DNA from: Propionicimonas sp020161015
GTDB taxonomy: Bacteria; Actinomycetota; Actinomycetes; Propionibacteriales; Propionibacteriaceae
Assembly: GCF_964266745.1 (NCBI RefSeq)
Contig: NZ_CAXWGX010000012.1
Location: 1-64,000 of the forward strand
Reading direction: 5' to 3'
Length of the DNA stretch: 64,000 bases
This document shows, piece by piece, positions 7,479 through 15,235 of the stretch; within the stretch, counting starts at the first letter, position 1, and each line of letters starts with the position of its first letter. Under the pieces are notes generated by a model. The model had not been told where the DNA came from. It made no database searches and saw only the letters and a program-made list of their open reading frames with translations. A program made the translations under genes and the position numbers.

Positions 7479-8804
7479 ATGGACCACACCCGCAGCTTCT
7501 ACGGCGTGCTCGTGAACACCCTGATCGCCAACGTGACGACGAGCTTCCTGTGGTTCGCGCTCACGTTCTGGGTGTACCTCGAGACGCGGTCCGTGGTCGC
7601 GACCGCGACCATCGGCGGCGCGTACATGCTCATGGTCGCGGTGGTCGGCGTGCCGTTCGGCACCTGGGTCGACCGGTGGCGCAAGAAGCGGGTGATGGTG
7701 GTCGCCACCACCGTCACGGCGGTCGCCTACACCGCGGCCTTCGCGTTCTTCCTGCTCGTGCCCACCCGCTCGCTGCTCGAGATCGGGAGCCTCGCGTTCT
7801 GGGGCTTCGTCCTGCTGATCCTTCTCGGCGCGATCGTCGAGAGCGCCCGAGGGATCGCGCTGTCGACCTGCGTGACGCTGCTCGTCCCCGAGGGGCGCCG
7901 GGCGAACATGAACGGCATGGTCGGCATGGTCAACGGCCTGGGCTTCGCGATCACGTCCGTGTTCTCCGGGCTCGCCGTCGGCCGGCTGGGCATGACGTGG
8001 ACGATGGCCATCGCCGTGGCCTTCACGGTGGTGTCGCTGCTCCACCTGCTCACGGTGTCGATCCCCGAGCCCGAGATCGTCCACGCCGAGGGCGCGCCGC
8101 ACGCCGTGGACTTCCCCGGTGCGTTCCGGGCGGTGCTCGCCGTCCCCGGCCTGATGGGCCTGGTGCTCTTCGCCACCTTCAACAACCTGCTCGGCGGGGT
8201 CTTCATGGCGCTGATGGACCCCTACGGCCTGAACCTGGTCTCCGTGGAGGTCTGGGGACTGCTGTGGGGCGTGCTCAGCTTCGGGTTCATGATCGGCGCG
8301 GCGTGGGTGGCGAGGATGGGCCTGGGTACCCGTCCGTTGCGTGCCCTGCTGCTGGCCAACGTGGTGATGTGGACGGTGTCGATCCTGTTCACCATCCGCG
8401 AGAACATCTGGCTGACCGCCGTCGGCATCCTGGCCTACATGGCGCTGATCCCCGTGGCGGAGGCGGCCGAGCAGACCGTGCTGCAGAAGGTCGTGCCGTA
8501 CGAGAAGCAGGGACGCGTGTTCGGCCTCGCCCAGACCGTGGAGGTGGCCGCCGCCCCGGTGAGTGCCTTCATCATCGGGCCGGTCGCCCAGTACGGGCTC
8601 ATCCCCTACGCCAACTCCGAGCAGGGCCGGGAGACGCTCGGGCCGCTGCTGGGGGAGGGCAACGCCCGCGGGATCGCCCTCGTCTTCGTGCTGGCGGGCG
8701 TCCTGGGGCTGGCCCTCACCGGTGGGGCCTTCCTCACCCGCTCCTACCGGCTGCTCAGCCGCCGCTACTCCCGGATCGAGCCGGAGGCGGCACCGGCGGC
8801 CTGA
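7479..8804 (+). CDS. MFS transporter
   Basis: This 441-residue major facilitator superfamily protein has about 12 membrane helices. The loop between helices 2 and 3 carries GTWVDRWRKKRVMV, the conserved Gly-Asp-Arg/Lys motif of the superfamily. Overall it resembles MFS exporters of the macrolide or multidrug type, but no substrate can be read from the sequence. GGAGGGAG lies 8-9 bases before the ATG. It stands between tRNA-Lys and the serine protease gene and appears to be its own transcription unit. Confidence 0.8.
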   Translation: MDHTRSFYGVLVNTLIANVTTSFLWFALTFWVYLETRSVVATATIGGAYMLMVAVVGVPFGTWVDRWRKKRVMVVATTVTAVAYTAAFAFFLLVPTRSLLEIGSLAFWGFVLLILLGAIVESARGIALSTCVTLLVPEGRRANMNGMVGMVNGLGFAITSVFSGLAVGRLGMTWTMAIAVAFTVVSLLHLLTVSIPEPEIVHAEGAPHAVDFPGAFRAVLAVPGLMGLVLFATFNNLLGGVFMALMDPYGLNLVSVEVWGLLWGVLSFGFMIGAAWVARMGLGTRPLRALLLANVVMWTVSILFTIRENIWLTAVGILAYMALIPVAEAAEQTVLQKVVPYEKQGRVFGLAQTVEVAAAPVSAFIIGPVAQYGLIPYANSEQGRETLGPLLGEGNARGIALVFVLAGVLGLALTGGAFLTRSYRLLSRRYSRIEPEAAPAA

Positions 8805-8821
8805 GCGACGCGCGCCGCCCC

Positions 8822-8827
8822 TAAGGT
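8822..8827 (+). promoter_or_regulatory. -10 box TAAGGT for the serine protease gene
   Basis: TAAGGT fits TANNNT. It lies 17 bases before the ATG, with the ribosome binding site GCGGAGGA in between. Confidence 0.45.
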
Positions 8828-8844
8828 GGGGCGCGGAGGACACG

Positions 8845-9966
8845 ATGCGCAGCGCGACCCGCACCCTGGGGGCGATCGCCGGTGCCGTCCTGCTCACCGG
8901 CTGCTCGCTCTTCGCCCGCCCGCTGCTGCCCGTCGTCCCCGTCGAGGGGTCCGCCTTCGCCCCGGTGCTGCCGGCGGCGTCCGCCTCGGTGGGTCGGGTG
9001 CTCGGCACCTCCTGCGCGGGCCGTCCGCTGTCCGGCTCCGGCTTCGTGGTCGGCGAGCGCCTGGTGCTCACCGCGGCGCACGTGGTCGCCGGGGCGCACC
9101 AGGTCAGCCTGCGCCTGTCCGGCCGGGCACCGGTGCTCGCGGACGTCGTCGGCCTCGACGCGGCCCGCGACACCGCGCTGCTGCGCACCGCCGCGGTCCT
9201 GCCCGTCGCGCCGCTCGTCCTCGCCGGCCCGGCCGTCGCGGCTCCGGGAACCGAAGTCGCGACGCTGGGACTCCCGCTCGGCGAGTCGGAACCGGGCGTC
9301 GCGCTGACCCGGATCACCTCGGTCACCGACCGGGCCGTCGTGAACGACCACCCGTTGCGCGACCTGGTCACGGTCGACACGACGCTGGCGCCCGGCAGCA
9401 GCGGCGGTCCGGCGATCGCCCCGGACGGGCGGGTCCTCGGCATGGTGGTCGCGACCATCGGTGGGCGAGGCGGCCGGGACAGTGCCGCCACCGTGACGCT
9501 CGCGATCGACACGGCATCGCTGGCGCAGAGCGTGGCGCAGTGGAGTTCGCAGGCCCCGCTTCCTGTGGCGCCCTGCGACGGGGACCGCCCGGCTCCCGGC
9601 CCGGGGCCGGCCATCGTGCTCGCCGACGGTGCGGTGCCGGAGCCAGCCCACAGCCTGTGGCTCTACGGCGAGAGCGTCAGCAGCGGCCGGCTCGGGGCGG
9701 CCTGGGGCCTGCTCACGCCTGCGGCCCAGGCCCGTGAGGGTGGACGGGAGCGCTGGGCGGCGGCGAACAGTGCCGTGGCATGGCAGCGGCTGGAGGTCGC
9801 GTCCTCGCTCCGGGACGGCGACACCGCCACCGTGCGGGCACGCCTGCGCAGTGCCGGGCCCGGAGCCTGCGCGGAGGCGGAAGCCGCCTATCGCCTCGCG
9901 CTGGTCGGGGGAGTCTGGTTGCTCGAGTCGACCTCGCCGACCGGGACGCCGACGCCCTGCGGCTGA
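8845..9966 (+). CDS. trypsin-like serine protease lipoprotein with extra C-terminal domain
   Basis: This 373-residue protein has a lipoprotein signal ending in LLTGC (Cys20), so the protease acts outside the membrane. A trypsin-like fold spans about 45-235. The catalytic triad is visible as His79 in TAAHVV, Asp109 in DAARDTAL and Ser186 in GSSGGP. There is no PDZ domain, unlike DegP/HtrA. Residues from about 255 to the end form a second domain (GRLGAAWGLLTP, then alternating strands) that looks like an NTF2- or SnoaL-like module; this is inference. The ATG follows GGAGGA. The stop lies 6 bases from the end of the converging amidohydrolase gene. Confidence 0.8.
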   Translation: MRSATRTLGAIAGAVLLTGCSLFARPLLPVVPVEGSAFAPVLPAASASVGRVLGTSCAGRPLSGSGFVVGERLVLTAAHVVAGAHQVSLRLSGRAPVLADVVGLDAARDTALLRTAAVLPVAPLVLAGPAVAAPGTEVATLGLPLGESEPGVALTRITSVTDRAVVNDHPLRDLVTVDTTLAPGSSGGPAIAPDGRVLGMVVATIGGRGGRDSAATVTLAIDTASLAQSVAQWSSQAPLPVAPCDGDRPAPGPGPAIVLADGAVPEPAHSLWLYGESVSSGRLGAAWGLLTPAAQAREGGRERWAAANSAVAWQRLEVASSLRDGDTATVRARLRSAGPGACAEAEAAYRLALVGGVWLLESTSPTGTPTPCG

Positions 9967-9972
9967 CCCGGC

Positions 9973-11460
9973 TCAGAACGTGCGGTGCAGGGGGCGGCCG
10001 GCCACCCACGTGGCCGCGACCGGCATCGCGCGCAGCGCCCGGGCCACTTCCGCCGGGGCGCCGGGGGCGAGCGGGTCGGCGTCCAGCAGGACGAGGTCGG
10101 CTGGCGCCCCGGGCGCGACCTCGTCCCGGCCGCCCGTGCTCGCGCGCAGCGCTTCGGCCGGCCGCAGTGCCTGTGCGGGGAACCAGGGCGGGTCGTCGGG
10201 GTCGCCGCGGTGCACGGCCGCGGCCACTGCCAGCCACGGGTCCAGTGGTGCCACCGGCGCGTCGGAGCCCATCAGGAGCTCCACGCCGGCGTCGGCCAGG
10301 TCGCGCAGCGGGAAGCTGCGCCGGGCGCGGTCGGGTCCCCACACGGACGCGGTCACGTGGCGGTCGTCGAGCAGGTGGGCGGGCTGGACGCTCGCGGCGA
10401 GCCCCAGCGTTGCCATCCGTCCCGGTGCCCCGGCGGGCAGCAGCTGGGCGTGCTCGATGGTGCCCTCGGCGCCGGTGGTGGCGAAGGCGTCGAGCGCCGC
10501 CGCGGCCGCGGCGTCGCCGATGGCGTGCAGCGCCACGGTGAGGCCGTGCGCGCGTGCCCGCCCCAACAGGTCGCGGAGGTCGGCGGGGGAGACGTTCTGC
10601 ACGCCGTGGCCGCCCGTGGGATAGGGGTCGGCGCATGCGGCCGTGCGGGTGTTCAGCGACCCGTCGCTGATGATCTTCAGCGAGCCCATCGTGACCATCG
10701 GCACGCCCTCCACCGTGGCGAGGGCGTCGCCGGTGCGGACGCCACCGGCGATCGCCGCGTCCAGGTCGCGGGGATAGGTCGAGGTGCGGACGCGGACCCC
10801 GACGCCGACAGTGGCGTACCGTCGTGGCCAGGCGGCGAACCCGGGCTCGAACTCGTAGTCGACGACGCCCACGATCCCTCGCGCCGCCGCGGCGCGCAGC
10901 GCGTCCGTGTACGCCCCCGGCCCGACGAGCTCGTCCTCCGCGGCCAGGATCGCGGGGAGGGCGTCGAACCATTCGGCCTCCACCACGGGGCTGTCGCGCC
11001 ACGGCAGGCCGAAGCGGCCCAGCGCCGCCGAGTTCAGCCAGCCGCCGTGGGCGTCGCCGCTCACCAGCACGACCGGCAGGGGACCGGTGGCCTCGTCCAG
11101 CGCGCTCACGGTGGGTGGTTCGGCCCAGGTGGCCGGACGGTGGCCGACGCCGACCAGCACGGTCGCGGCGACCGGGGACGCCGCGACGGCCCCGCGGACC
11201 CTGTTCAGCGCCTCGGCGGCACTCGCCGTGCCGGCGAGGTCGAGCCGCGTCCGGCGCCGCGCCCACTGCCCGAGGTGGACGTGCGCGTCCCACAGGCCCG
11301 GCAGCAGCCAGCGTCCCGCGGCGTCCACCAGCTCCTCGCCGGGCTCGCGCCGCAGGTGCGCGCCGACGGCGACGACGCGCCCGCCACGAGTCCGGACGGA
11401 AACGGGCGCGCCCGGCCCCGTCGCGCCGAGGCGGACGGGCCGGGCGTTGGCGAGCAGCAC
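9973..11460 (-). CDS. amidohydrolase family protein, YtcJ type
   Basis: This 495-residue metal-dependent hydrolase belongs to the amidohydrolase 3 (YtcJ-like) family. The N-terminal strand carries DAHVHLG with His60 and His62 as metal ligands. Further family motifs are SLKIISDGSLNTRTA, LHAIGDAA, EHAQLL and GSDAPV, and the C terminus returns to the small beta-sandwich (ADLVLLDADPL). Substrates of the family are poorly known and include N-acyl or formamide compounds. GTG at 11460 is chosen because it is the first start after the ald stop, 8 bases away, so the gene is probably co-transcribed with ald. Confidence 0.8.
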   Translation of the reverse strand: MLLANARPVRLGATGPGAPVSVRTRGGRVVAVGAHLRREPGEELVDAAGRWLLPGLWDAHVHLGQWARRRTRLDLAGTASAAEALNRVRGAVAASPVAATVLVGVGHRPATWAEPPTVSALDEATGPLPVVLVSGDAHGGWLNSAALGRFGLPWRDSPVVEAEWFDALPAILAAEDELVGPGAYTDALRAAAARGIVGVVDYEFEPGFAAWPRRYATVGVGVRVRTSTYPRDLDAAIAGGVRTGDALATVEGVPMVTMGSLKIISDGSLNTRTAACADPYPTGGHGVQNVSPADLRDLLGRARAHGLTVALHAIGDAAAAAALDAFATTGAEGTIEHAQLLPAGAPGRMATLGLAASVQPAHLLDDRHVTASVWGPDRARRSFPLRDLADAGVELLMGSDAPVAPLDPWLAVAAAVHRGDPDDPPWFPAQALRPAEALRASTGGRDEVAPGAPADLVLLDADPLAPGAPAEVARALRAMPVAATWVAGRPLHRTF

Positions 11461-11468
11461 CGCCGGGA

Positions 11469-12584
11469 TCAGTCGAGCACGTCGTCCACGCGGGTGTACG
11501 GCAGCCCGAAGGCGTCCGCGACAGCGGGGTAGGTGATCTGCCCGGCGTGGGTGTTCAGGCCGAGCGCCAGCGGGTGGTTCTCCTTCAGCGCCCGCTTCCA
11601 GCCCTTGTCCGCGAGCTGGAGCACGTAGGACAGCGTGGCGTTGGTGAGGGCCCAGGTGGAGGTGTTCGGCACCGCGCCGGGCATGTTCGCGACGCAGTAG
11701 AAGACCGAGTCGTGGACCATGAAGGTCGGGTCGGAGTGCGTGGTCGGACGGGAGTCCTCGAAGCAGCCGCCCTGGTCGATCGCCACGTCCACGAGCACCG
11801 AGCCGGGCTTCATCTGAGCGACCATCTCGTTGGTGACGAGCTTGGGGGCCTTCGCGCCGGGGATCAGCACGGTTCCGATCACCATGTCGGCGGCCAGCAC
11901 CTGCTCGCGGATCGCCAGCCGGGAGGACACGATGCCGTGCACCCGGTTCTCGTAGCGCCAGAAGGTCGTGCGCAGCTTGTCGAGGTCGGTGTCGAGGATC
12001 GTCACGTCCGCGCCCATGCCGAGGGCGACGTTCGCCGCGTTCTGGCCGGCCGTGCCGCCGCCGAGCACGACCACCTTGGCGTTGGCGACGCCGCCGACGC
12101 ACCCCATCAGCACACCCCGCCCGCCCTGGGCCTTCATCATCGCGTGGGCGCCGACCTGGGGCGCCAGGCAGCCGGCGACCTCGGACATCGGGTAGAGCAG
12201 GGGCAGCAGGCCGGACGGCAGCTGCACGGTCTCGTACGCGATGGCCGTCGTGCCCGCGCCGAGCAGCGCGTCGGTGCCCGCGCGGTCCGCGGCGAGGTGG
12301 AGGTAGGTGAACAGGAGCAGGTCCTCCCGCAAGTGCCCGAACTCGGCGGCGACCGGTTCCTTCACCTTCAGCACCATCTCGCCGGCGGCCCAGGTCTCCT
12401 CGGCGGTCGGCAGGATGGTGGCGCCCTGCGCCACGTACTCGGCGTCGGAGATGGACGACCCGAGCCCTGCTCCGGCCTGGACGAACACCTCGTGGCCGTG
12501 GGCGACCAGTTCGGCGACCCCCACCGGCGTGATGGCGACGCGGTACTCGTGGTTCTTGATCTCGGACGGGACGGCGACGCGCAT
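11469..12584 (-). CDS. ald: alanine dehydrogenase
   Basis: This 371-residue enzyme interconverts L-alanine and pyruvate plus ammonia using NAD(H). Length and key residues match the family: Lys75 in KVKEP, His96 in TYLHLA and Asp270 in VDVAIDQGG, with the NAD-binding turn VVLGGGTAG at 172-180. The signature VPSEIKNHEYRVAITP opens the protein. The ATG at 12584 follows AGAAAGGGA at a good distance. It heads a two-gene unit with the amidohydrolase, which suggests nitrogen or amino acid catabolism. No regulator is adjacent. Confidence 0.95.
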   Translation of the reverse strand: MRVAVPSEIKNHEYRVAITPVGVAELVAHGHEVFVQAGAGLGSSISDAEYVAQGATILPTAEETWAAGEMVLKVKEPVAAEFGHLREDLLLFTYLHLAADRAGTDALLGAGTTAIAYETVQLPSGLLPLLYPMSEVAGCLAPQVGAHAMMKAQGGRGVLMGCVGGVANAKVVVLGGGTAGQNAANVALGMGADVTILDTDLDKLRTTFWRYENRVHGIVSSRLAIREQVLAADMVIGTVLIPGAKAPKLVTNEMVAQMKPGSVLVDVAIDQGGCFEDSRPTTHSDPTFMVHDSVFYCVANMPGAVPNTSTWALTNATLSYVLQLADKGWKRALKENHPLALGLNTHAGQITYPAVADAFGLPYTRVDDVLD

Positions 12585-12735
12585 TGGCGATCCCTTTCTG
12601 CGCACAGGCGCGGCCCTCCTCGGCCGCGGACGGCACAAGTCTCCTACACCGGGGCCCCCGGCGTGGCGTGGCGCACGCGCGTGGATGGACGCCGTGGCGC
12701 GGCCGGACCTCCGCGGGTAATAGACTGTCCACGAA

Positions 12736-12861
12736 CGTGCTCCGGGGTCGGTGTAATTCCGAACCGGCGGTGACAGTCCGCGACCCGGCCCCGCTTGCGG
12801 GACCGGTTGACCTGGTGGAACTCCAGGACCGACGGTGAAAGTCCGGATGGGAGGCAGCACG
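12736..12861 (+). ncRNA. FMN riboswitch (RFN element)
   Basis: The closing stem pairs CGTGCT with AGCACG. Inside it are the RFN landmarks in order: GGTGTAATTCCGAACCGGCG, then GGTGACAGTCCGCGACCC, a variable stem with TTGCGG, GGTTGACCTGGTGGAACTCC, and finally ACCGACGGTGAAAGTCCGGA and TGGGAGGCAGCACG. These match the conserved junction sequences of the FMN riboswitch. By family knowledge it binds FMN and turns off downstream expression when flavin is plentiful. It lies about 90 bases before ribX. Confidence 0.95.
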
Positions 12862-12914
12862 CGGTCGCCGCGCGGTTTCCGCGCGCGGTGGCCCGTTCGC
12901 GCATCCCGCCTGCC

Positions 12915-12940
12915 CCGGTGAACGCTGGATCGGTTACCGG
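12915..12940 (+). promoter_or_regulatory. hairpin beside the ribX ribosome binding site
   Basis: CCGGT and AAC pair with GTT and ACCGG around a 9-base loop, leaving one bulged G. It ends 3 bases before the GGAGG at 12944-12948. It could be part of the riboswitch expression platform that controls access to the ribosome binding site. The GC-rich hairpin at about 12869-12892 is the other candidate. Confidence 0.4.
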
Positions 12941-12952
12941 GTCGGAGGTCGG

Positions 12953-13714
12953 ATGAGGCGCGAGGTGCTCGCTCCCGTGCTGCTGGGCGTCGTGCTGCTC
13001 TGCGGCTGGGCCGCGCTCGCCGGCGGGGGATCCCTGTTGCTGCCCACGCCGGGCGCCGTCGCCGCCAGCCTCGCGTCCAACCTCTCCGACCCCGCCTACT
13101 GGGGCTACGTCTGGCTCACCCTCGTCGAGGCGTTCGGCGGTGCGCTGCTCGGCACAGCCGTCGCGCTGCCCCTGGCCGTGCTCATCCACCGCTCCCGCTG
13201 GGCGGCCGCGGCGGTGAACCCGTTCCTCGGCGCCACCCAGGCCATCCCCGCGATCGCCCTCGCCCCCCTGCTGGTGCTGTGGCTGGGTTTCGGACTGGTG
13301 CCCGTGGTGGTGCTCTGCGCGCTGATCGTCTTCTTCCCGATCCTGATCTCCGCTGTGGTCGGCCTTCGCCACGTGGACGGTGACGTCGTCGACGCCGGTC
13401 GCATCGACGGCGCCTCCAGCGCGCGGCTCCTGCTCCACGTCGAGCTTCCGATGGCACTGCCCTCGATCCTCGGCGGCGTCCGCAACGGCGTCACGCTCGC
13501 CGTCACCGGCGCGATCGTCGGCGAGATGGTGATGGGTGGTGTCGGCCTGGGCACGGTGCTCACCGTCCAGCGGCAGTCCTCCGACACCGCCGGCATGTTC
13601 GCCACGATCCTCGTGCTGGCCGTCATCGCCTCGGCCGCCTACGCCCTGATCCACCTCTGGGAGCGCAACTCCCGCATCATCGAATCCCTGCAGAGAACCC
13701 GAGAGGCCAGCTGA
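12953..13714 (+). CDS. ribX: riboflavin ABC transporter permease, RibX type
   Basis: This 253-residue inner membrane protein is an SsuC/TauC/ThiX-like ABC permease with about six helices and an EAA-like loop (DVVDAGRIDGASSARLLLHV). The FMN riboswitch upstream and the NMT1-like binding protein downstream identify it as the membrane part of a RibXY-type riboflavin importer. GGAGG lies 4 bases before the ATG. The next gene starts 1 base after its stop. No ATPase gene accompanies the pair, so an ATPase must be borrowed from elsewhere. Without the riboswitch a thiamine-precursor or sulfonate permease would be equally likely. Confidence 0.82.
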   Translation: MRREVLAPVLLGVVLLCGWAALAGGGSLLLPTPGAVAASLASNLSDPAYWGYVWLTLVEAFGGALLGTAVALPLAVLIHRSRWAAAAVNPFLGATQAIPAIALAPLLVLWLGFGLVPVVVLCALIVFFPILISAVVGLRHVDGDVVDAGRIDGASSARLLLHVELPMALPSILGGVRNGVTLAVTGAIVGEMVMGGVGLGTVLTVQRQSSDTAGMFATILVLAVIASAAYALIHLWERNSRIIESLQRTREAS

Positions 13715-13715
13715 C

Positions 13716-14726
13716 ATGAGACGACGACACTTCCTCGCGGGCGCTGCGGCCGCGGCCCTGCTGCTGGCCGGGTGCGCCCAGCCCGCGCCCGTGGCGAGCT
13801 CCCCGTCCGGAACGCCGGAGCTGCCGGCCCCGGTGATCGGGCTCACCTACATCCCCAACGTGCAGTTCAGCCCCTTCTACGTCGCCGAGGCGGACGGGGA
13901 CTTCGCCGCTGCCGGCGTGCGGCCGACCCTGCGCCACCACGGCACGTCGGAGGGACTGTTCACCGCGATCGCCGCGGGGCAGGAGGACTTCGTGGTCGCC
14001 GGGGGTGACGAGCTGCTCCAGGCGCGCGGTGAGGGCGTGGACCTGGTGGCCGTCGCCGCCTACTACCGCAGCTACCCGGTGCAGGTCATCGTGCCCGACG
14101 GTTCGCCGATCACGACCCTCGCCGATCTCAAGGGCCACTCCATCGGCATCCCCGGCCGGTACGGCGAGAACTGGTTCGGCCTCCAGGTGGCGCTCCGCTC
14201 TGCGGGGCTGGCCGAGTCCGACGTCCAGGTGCAGGAGATCGGCTACACCCAGCAGGCGGCCCTCTCCACCGGCAAGGTGGACGCGATCGTCGGCTTCAGC
14301 AACAACGAGGCGGTGCAGTTCGCGCTGGCCGGCTTCGCCACCCGCAGCCTCGCCATCGCCCCCGGGCAGGTGCCCCTCGTCGGCATCTGCGTGGCCACCA
14401 CCCGCGCCTACGCCGAGGCCCACCCCGACGTCGTGAAGGCGGTCGTCGCCGGCACCCTCGCCGGGATCCGCACGGCCGTCACCGACCAGGCCCACGCGCT
14501 GGAGGTGTCGGCGACCTACGTCCCGGGCCTGTCCGCCGCCTCGGCGCAGGAGTCCGCGAAGGCCACCCTCGCGGCCACCGCGCCCCTGTGGACCGGCGGG
14601 GGCAGCGTGGACGGCACCCTCGACGCCGCCCAGTGGACGGCGATGGCCGACTTCATGGCGGCACAGGGGCTCACCAAGGGCCGAGTCGACCCGACACCCG
14701 CCTTCTCGAACGCGTACCTGGGCTAG
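13716..14726 (+). CDS. ribY: riboflavin ABC transporter binding lipoprotein, RibY type
   Basis: This 336-residue NMT1/THI5-like solute-binding protein is anchored by Cys20 in the lipobox LLAGC; an RRRHFL stretch precedes the hydrophobic core. The mature start LTYIPNVQFSPFYVAEADGD is the usual signature of this family. By position behind the FMN riboswitch and ribX it should bind riboflavin outside the membrane. The start is fixed by the 1-base gap to ribX and a GAGAGG ribosome binding site. Regulation is inferred to be FMN repression of the whole unit. Confidence 0.82.
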   Translation: MRRRHFLAGAAAAALLLAGCAQPAPVASSPSGTPELPAPVIGLTYIPNVQFSPFYVAEADGDFAAAGVRPTLRHHGTSEGLFTAIAAGQEDFVVAGGDELLQARGEGVDLVAVAAYYRSYPVQVIVPDGSPITTLADLKGHSIGIPGRYGENWFGLQVALRSAGLAESDVQVQEIGYTQQAALSTGKVDAIVGFSNNEAVQFALAGFATRSLAIAPGQVPLVGICVATTRAYAEAHPDVVKAVVAGTLAGIRTAVTDQAHALEVSATYVPGLSAASAQESAKATLAATAPLWTGGGSVDGTLDAAQWTAMADFMAAQGLTKGRVDPTPAFSNAYLG

Positions 14727-14744
14727 AACGGGCGCGGCGGCCGA

Positions 14745-14750
14745 TACCCT
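14745..14750 (+). promoter_or_regulatory. -10 box TACCCT for the dCMP deaminase gene
   Basis: TACCCT fits TANNNT and would give a leader of about 35 bases. That leader holds a 7-codon ORF (14769-14792, MTLDEGG) whose stop overlaps the next ATG as TGATG, and a full AAGGAGG at 14782-14788. Confidence 0.4.
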
Positions 14751-14791
14751 CTGGACATCGTTGGGAGAATGACCCTCGACGAAGGAGGCTG

Positions 14792-15235
14792 ATGAGCGAG
14801 CACCGGGTACCGGGATGGGACGAGTACTTCCTCACCATCGCGAGCGCCGTCGCCGGCCGCGCGAAGTGCACCCGCCGCAAGGTGGGGGCCGTCCTTGTGC
14901 TCGACCGCAGGATCATCGCCACCGGCTACAACGGTGCCGCCCCTGGGCGTCCCGACTGCCTGGAGGGGGCGTGCCCGCGCGGGCAGCTCGGCTACGACGA
15001 GGTCCCCGGACTGGGCGACTACGACCGGCCCGGGACCCCGGGCTTCTGCATCGCCATCCACGCAGAGGTGAACGCGCTGCTGTTCTCCACCCGTGACACC
15101 AAGGGCGCCACGGCCTACATCACCGACCCGCCCTGCCCCGGGTGCCGGAAGGCGCTCGCCGCCGCGGGCATCGTCCGGGCCGTCTGGCCGGACGGGGAGC
15201 ACGACGCCGACGGACTGGTGGACTGGAGCCGGTAG
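14792..15235 (+). CDS. dCMP deaminase / zinc cytidine deaminase family protein
   Basis: This 147-residue enzyme should deaminate dCMP to dUMP, feeding dTMP synthesis. The zinc site is clear: His90 and catalytic Glu92 in HAEVNAL, and Cys115 and Cys118 in PPCPGC. The inserted segment with Cys56, Cys61 and Cys86 also fits the ComE/dCMP deaminase family, which often binds a second zinc. The ATG is preceded by a near-perfect AAGGAGG at 3 bases. The stop TAG overlaps the GTG of the histidine kinase gene by one base. Confidence 0.85.
   Translation: MSEHRVPGWDEYFLTIASAVAGRAKCTRRKVGAVLVLDRRIIATGYNGAAPGRPDCLEGACPRGQLGYDEVPGLGDYDRPGTPGFCIAIHAEVNALLFSTRDTKGATAYITDPPCPGCRKALAAAGIVRAVWPDGEHDADGLVDWSR

Larger units (their letters stand above)
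12585..12952 (+). other. 368-base gap holding the FMN riboswitch leader
   Basis: This gap between divergent ald and ribX holds no gene. Bases 12585-12700 carry the ald leader on the minus strand. TAATAGACT around 12718-12726 is a possible plus-strand -10 region (TAGACT at 12721-12726) just before the riboswitch. The riboswitch fills 12736-12861. The remainder holds a GC-rich hairpin near 12869-12892 and a second one at 12915-12940 next to the ribX ribosome binding site. Confidence 0.7.
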
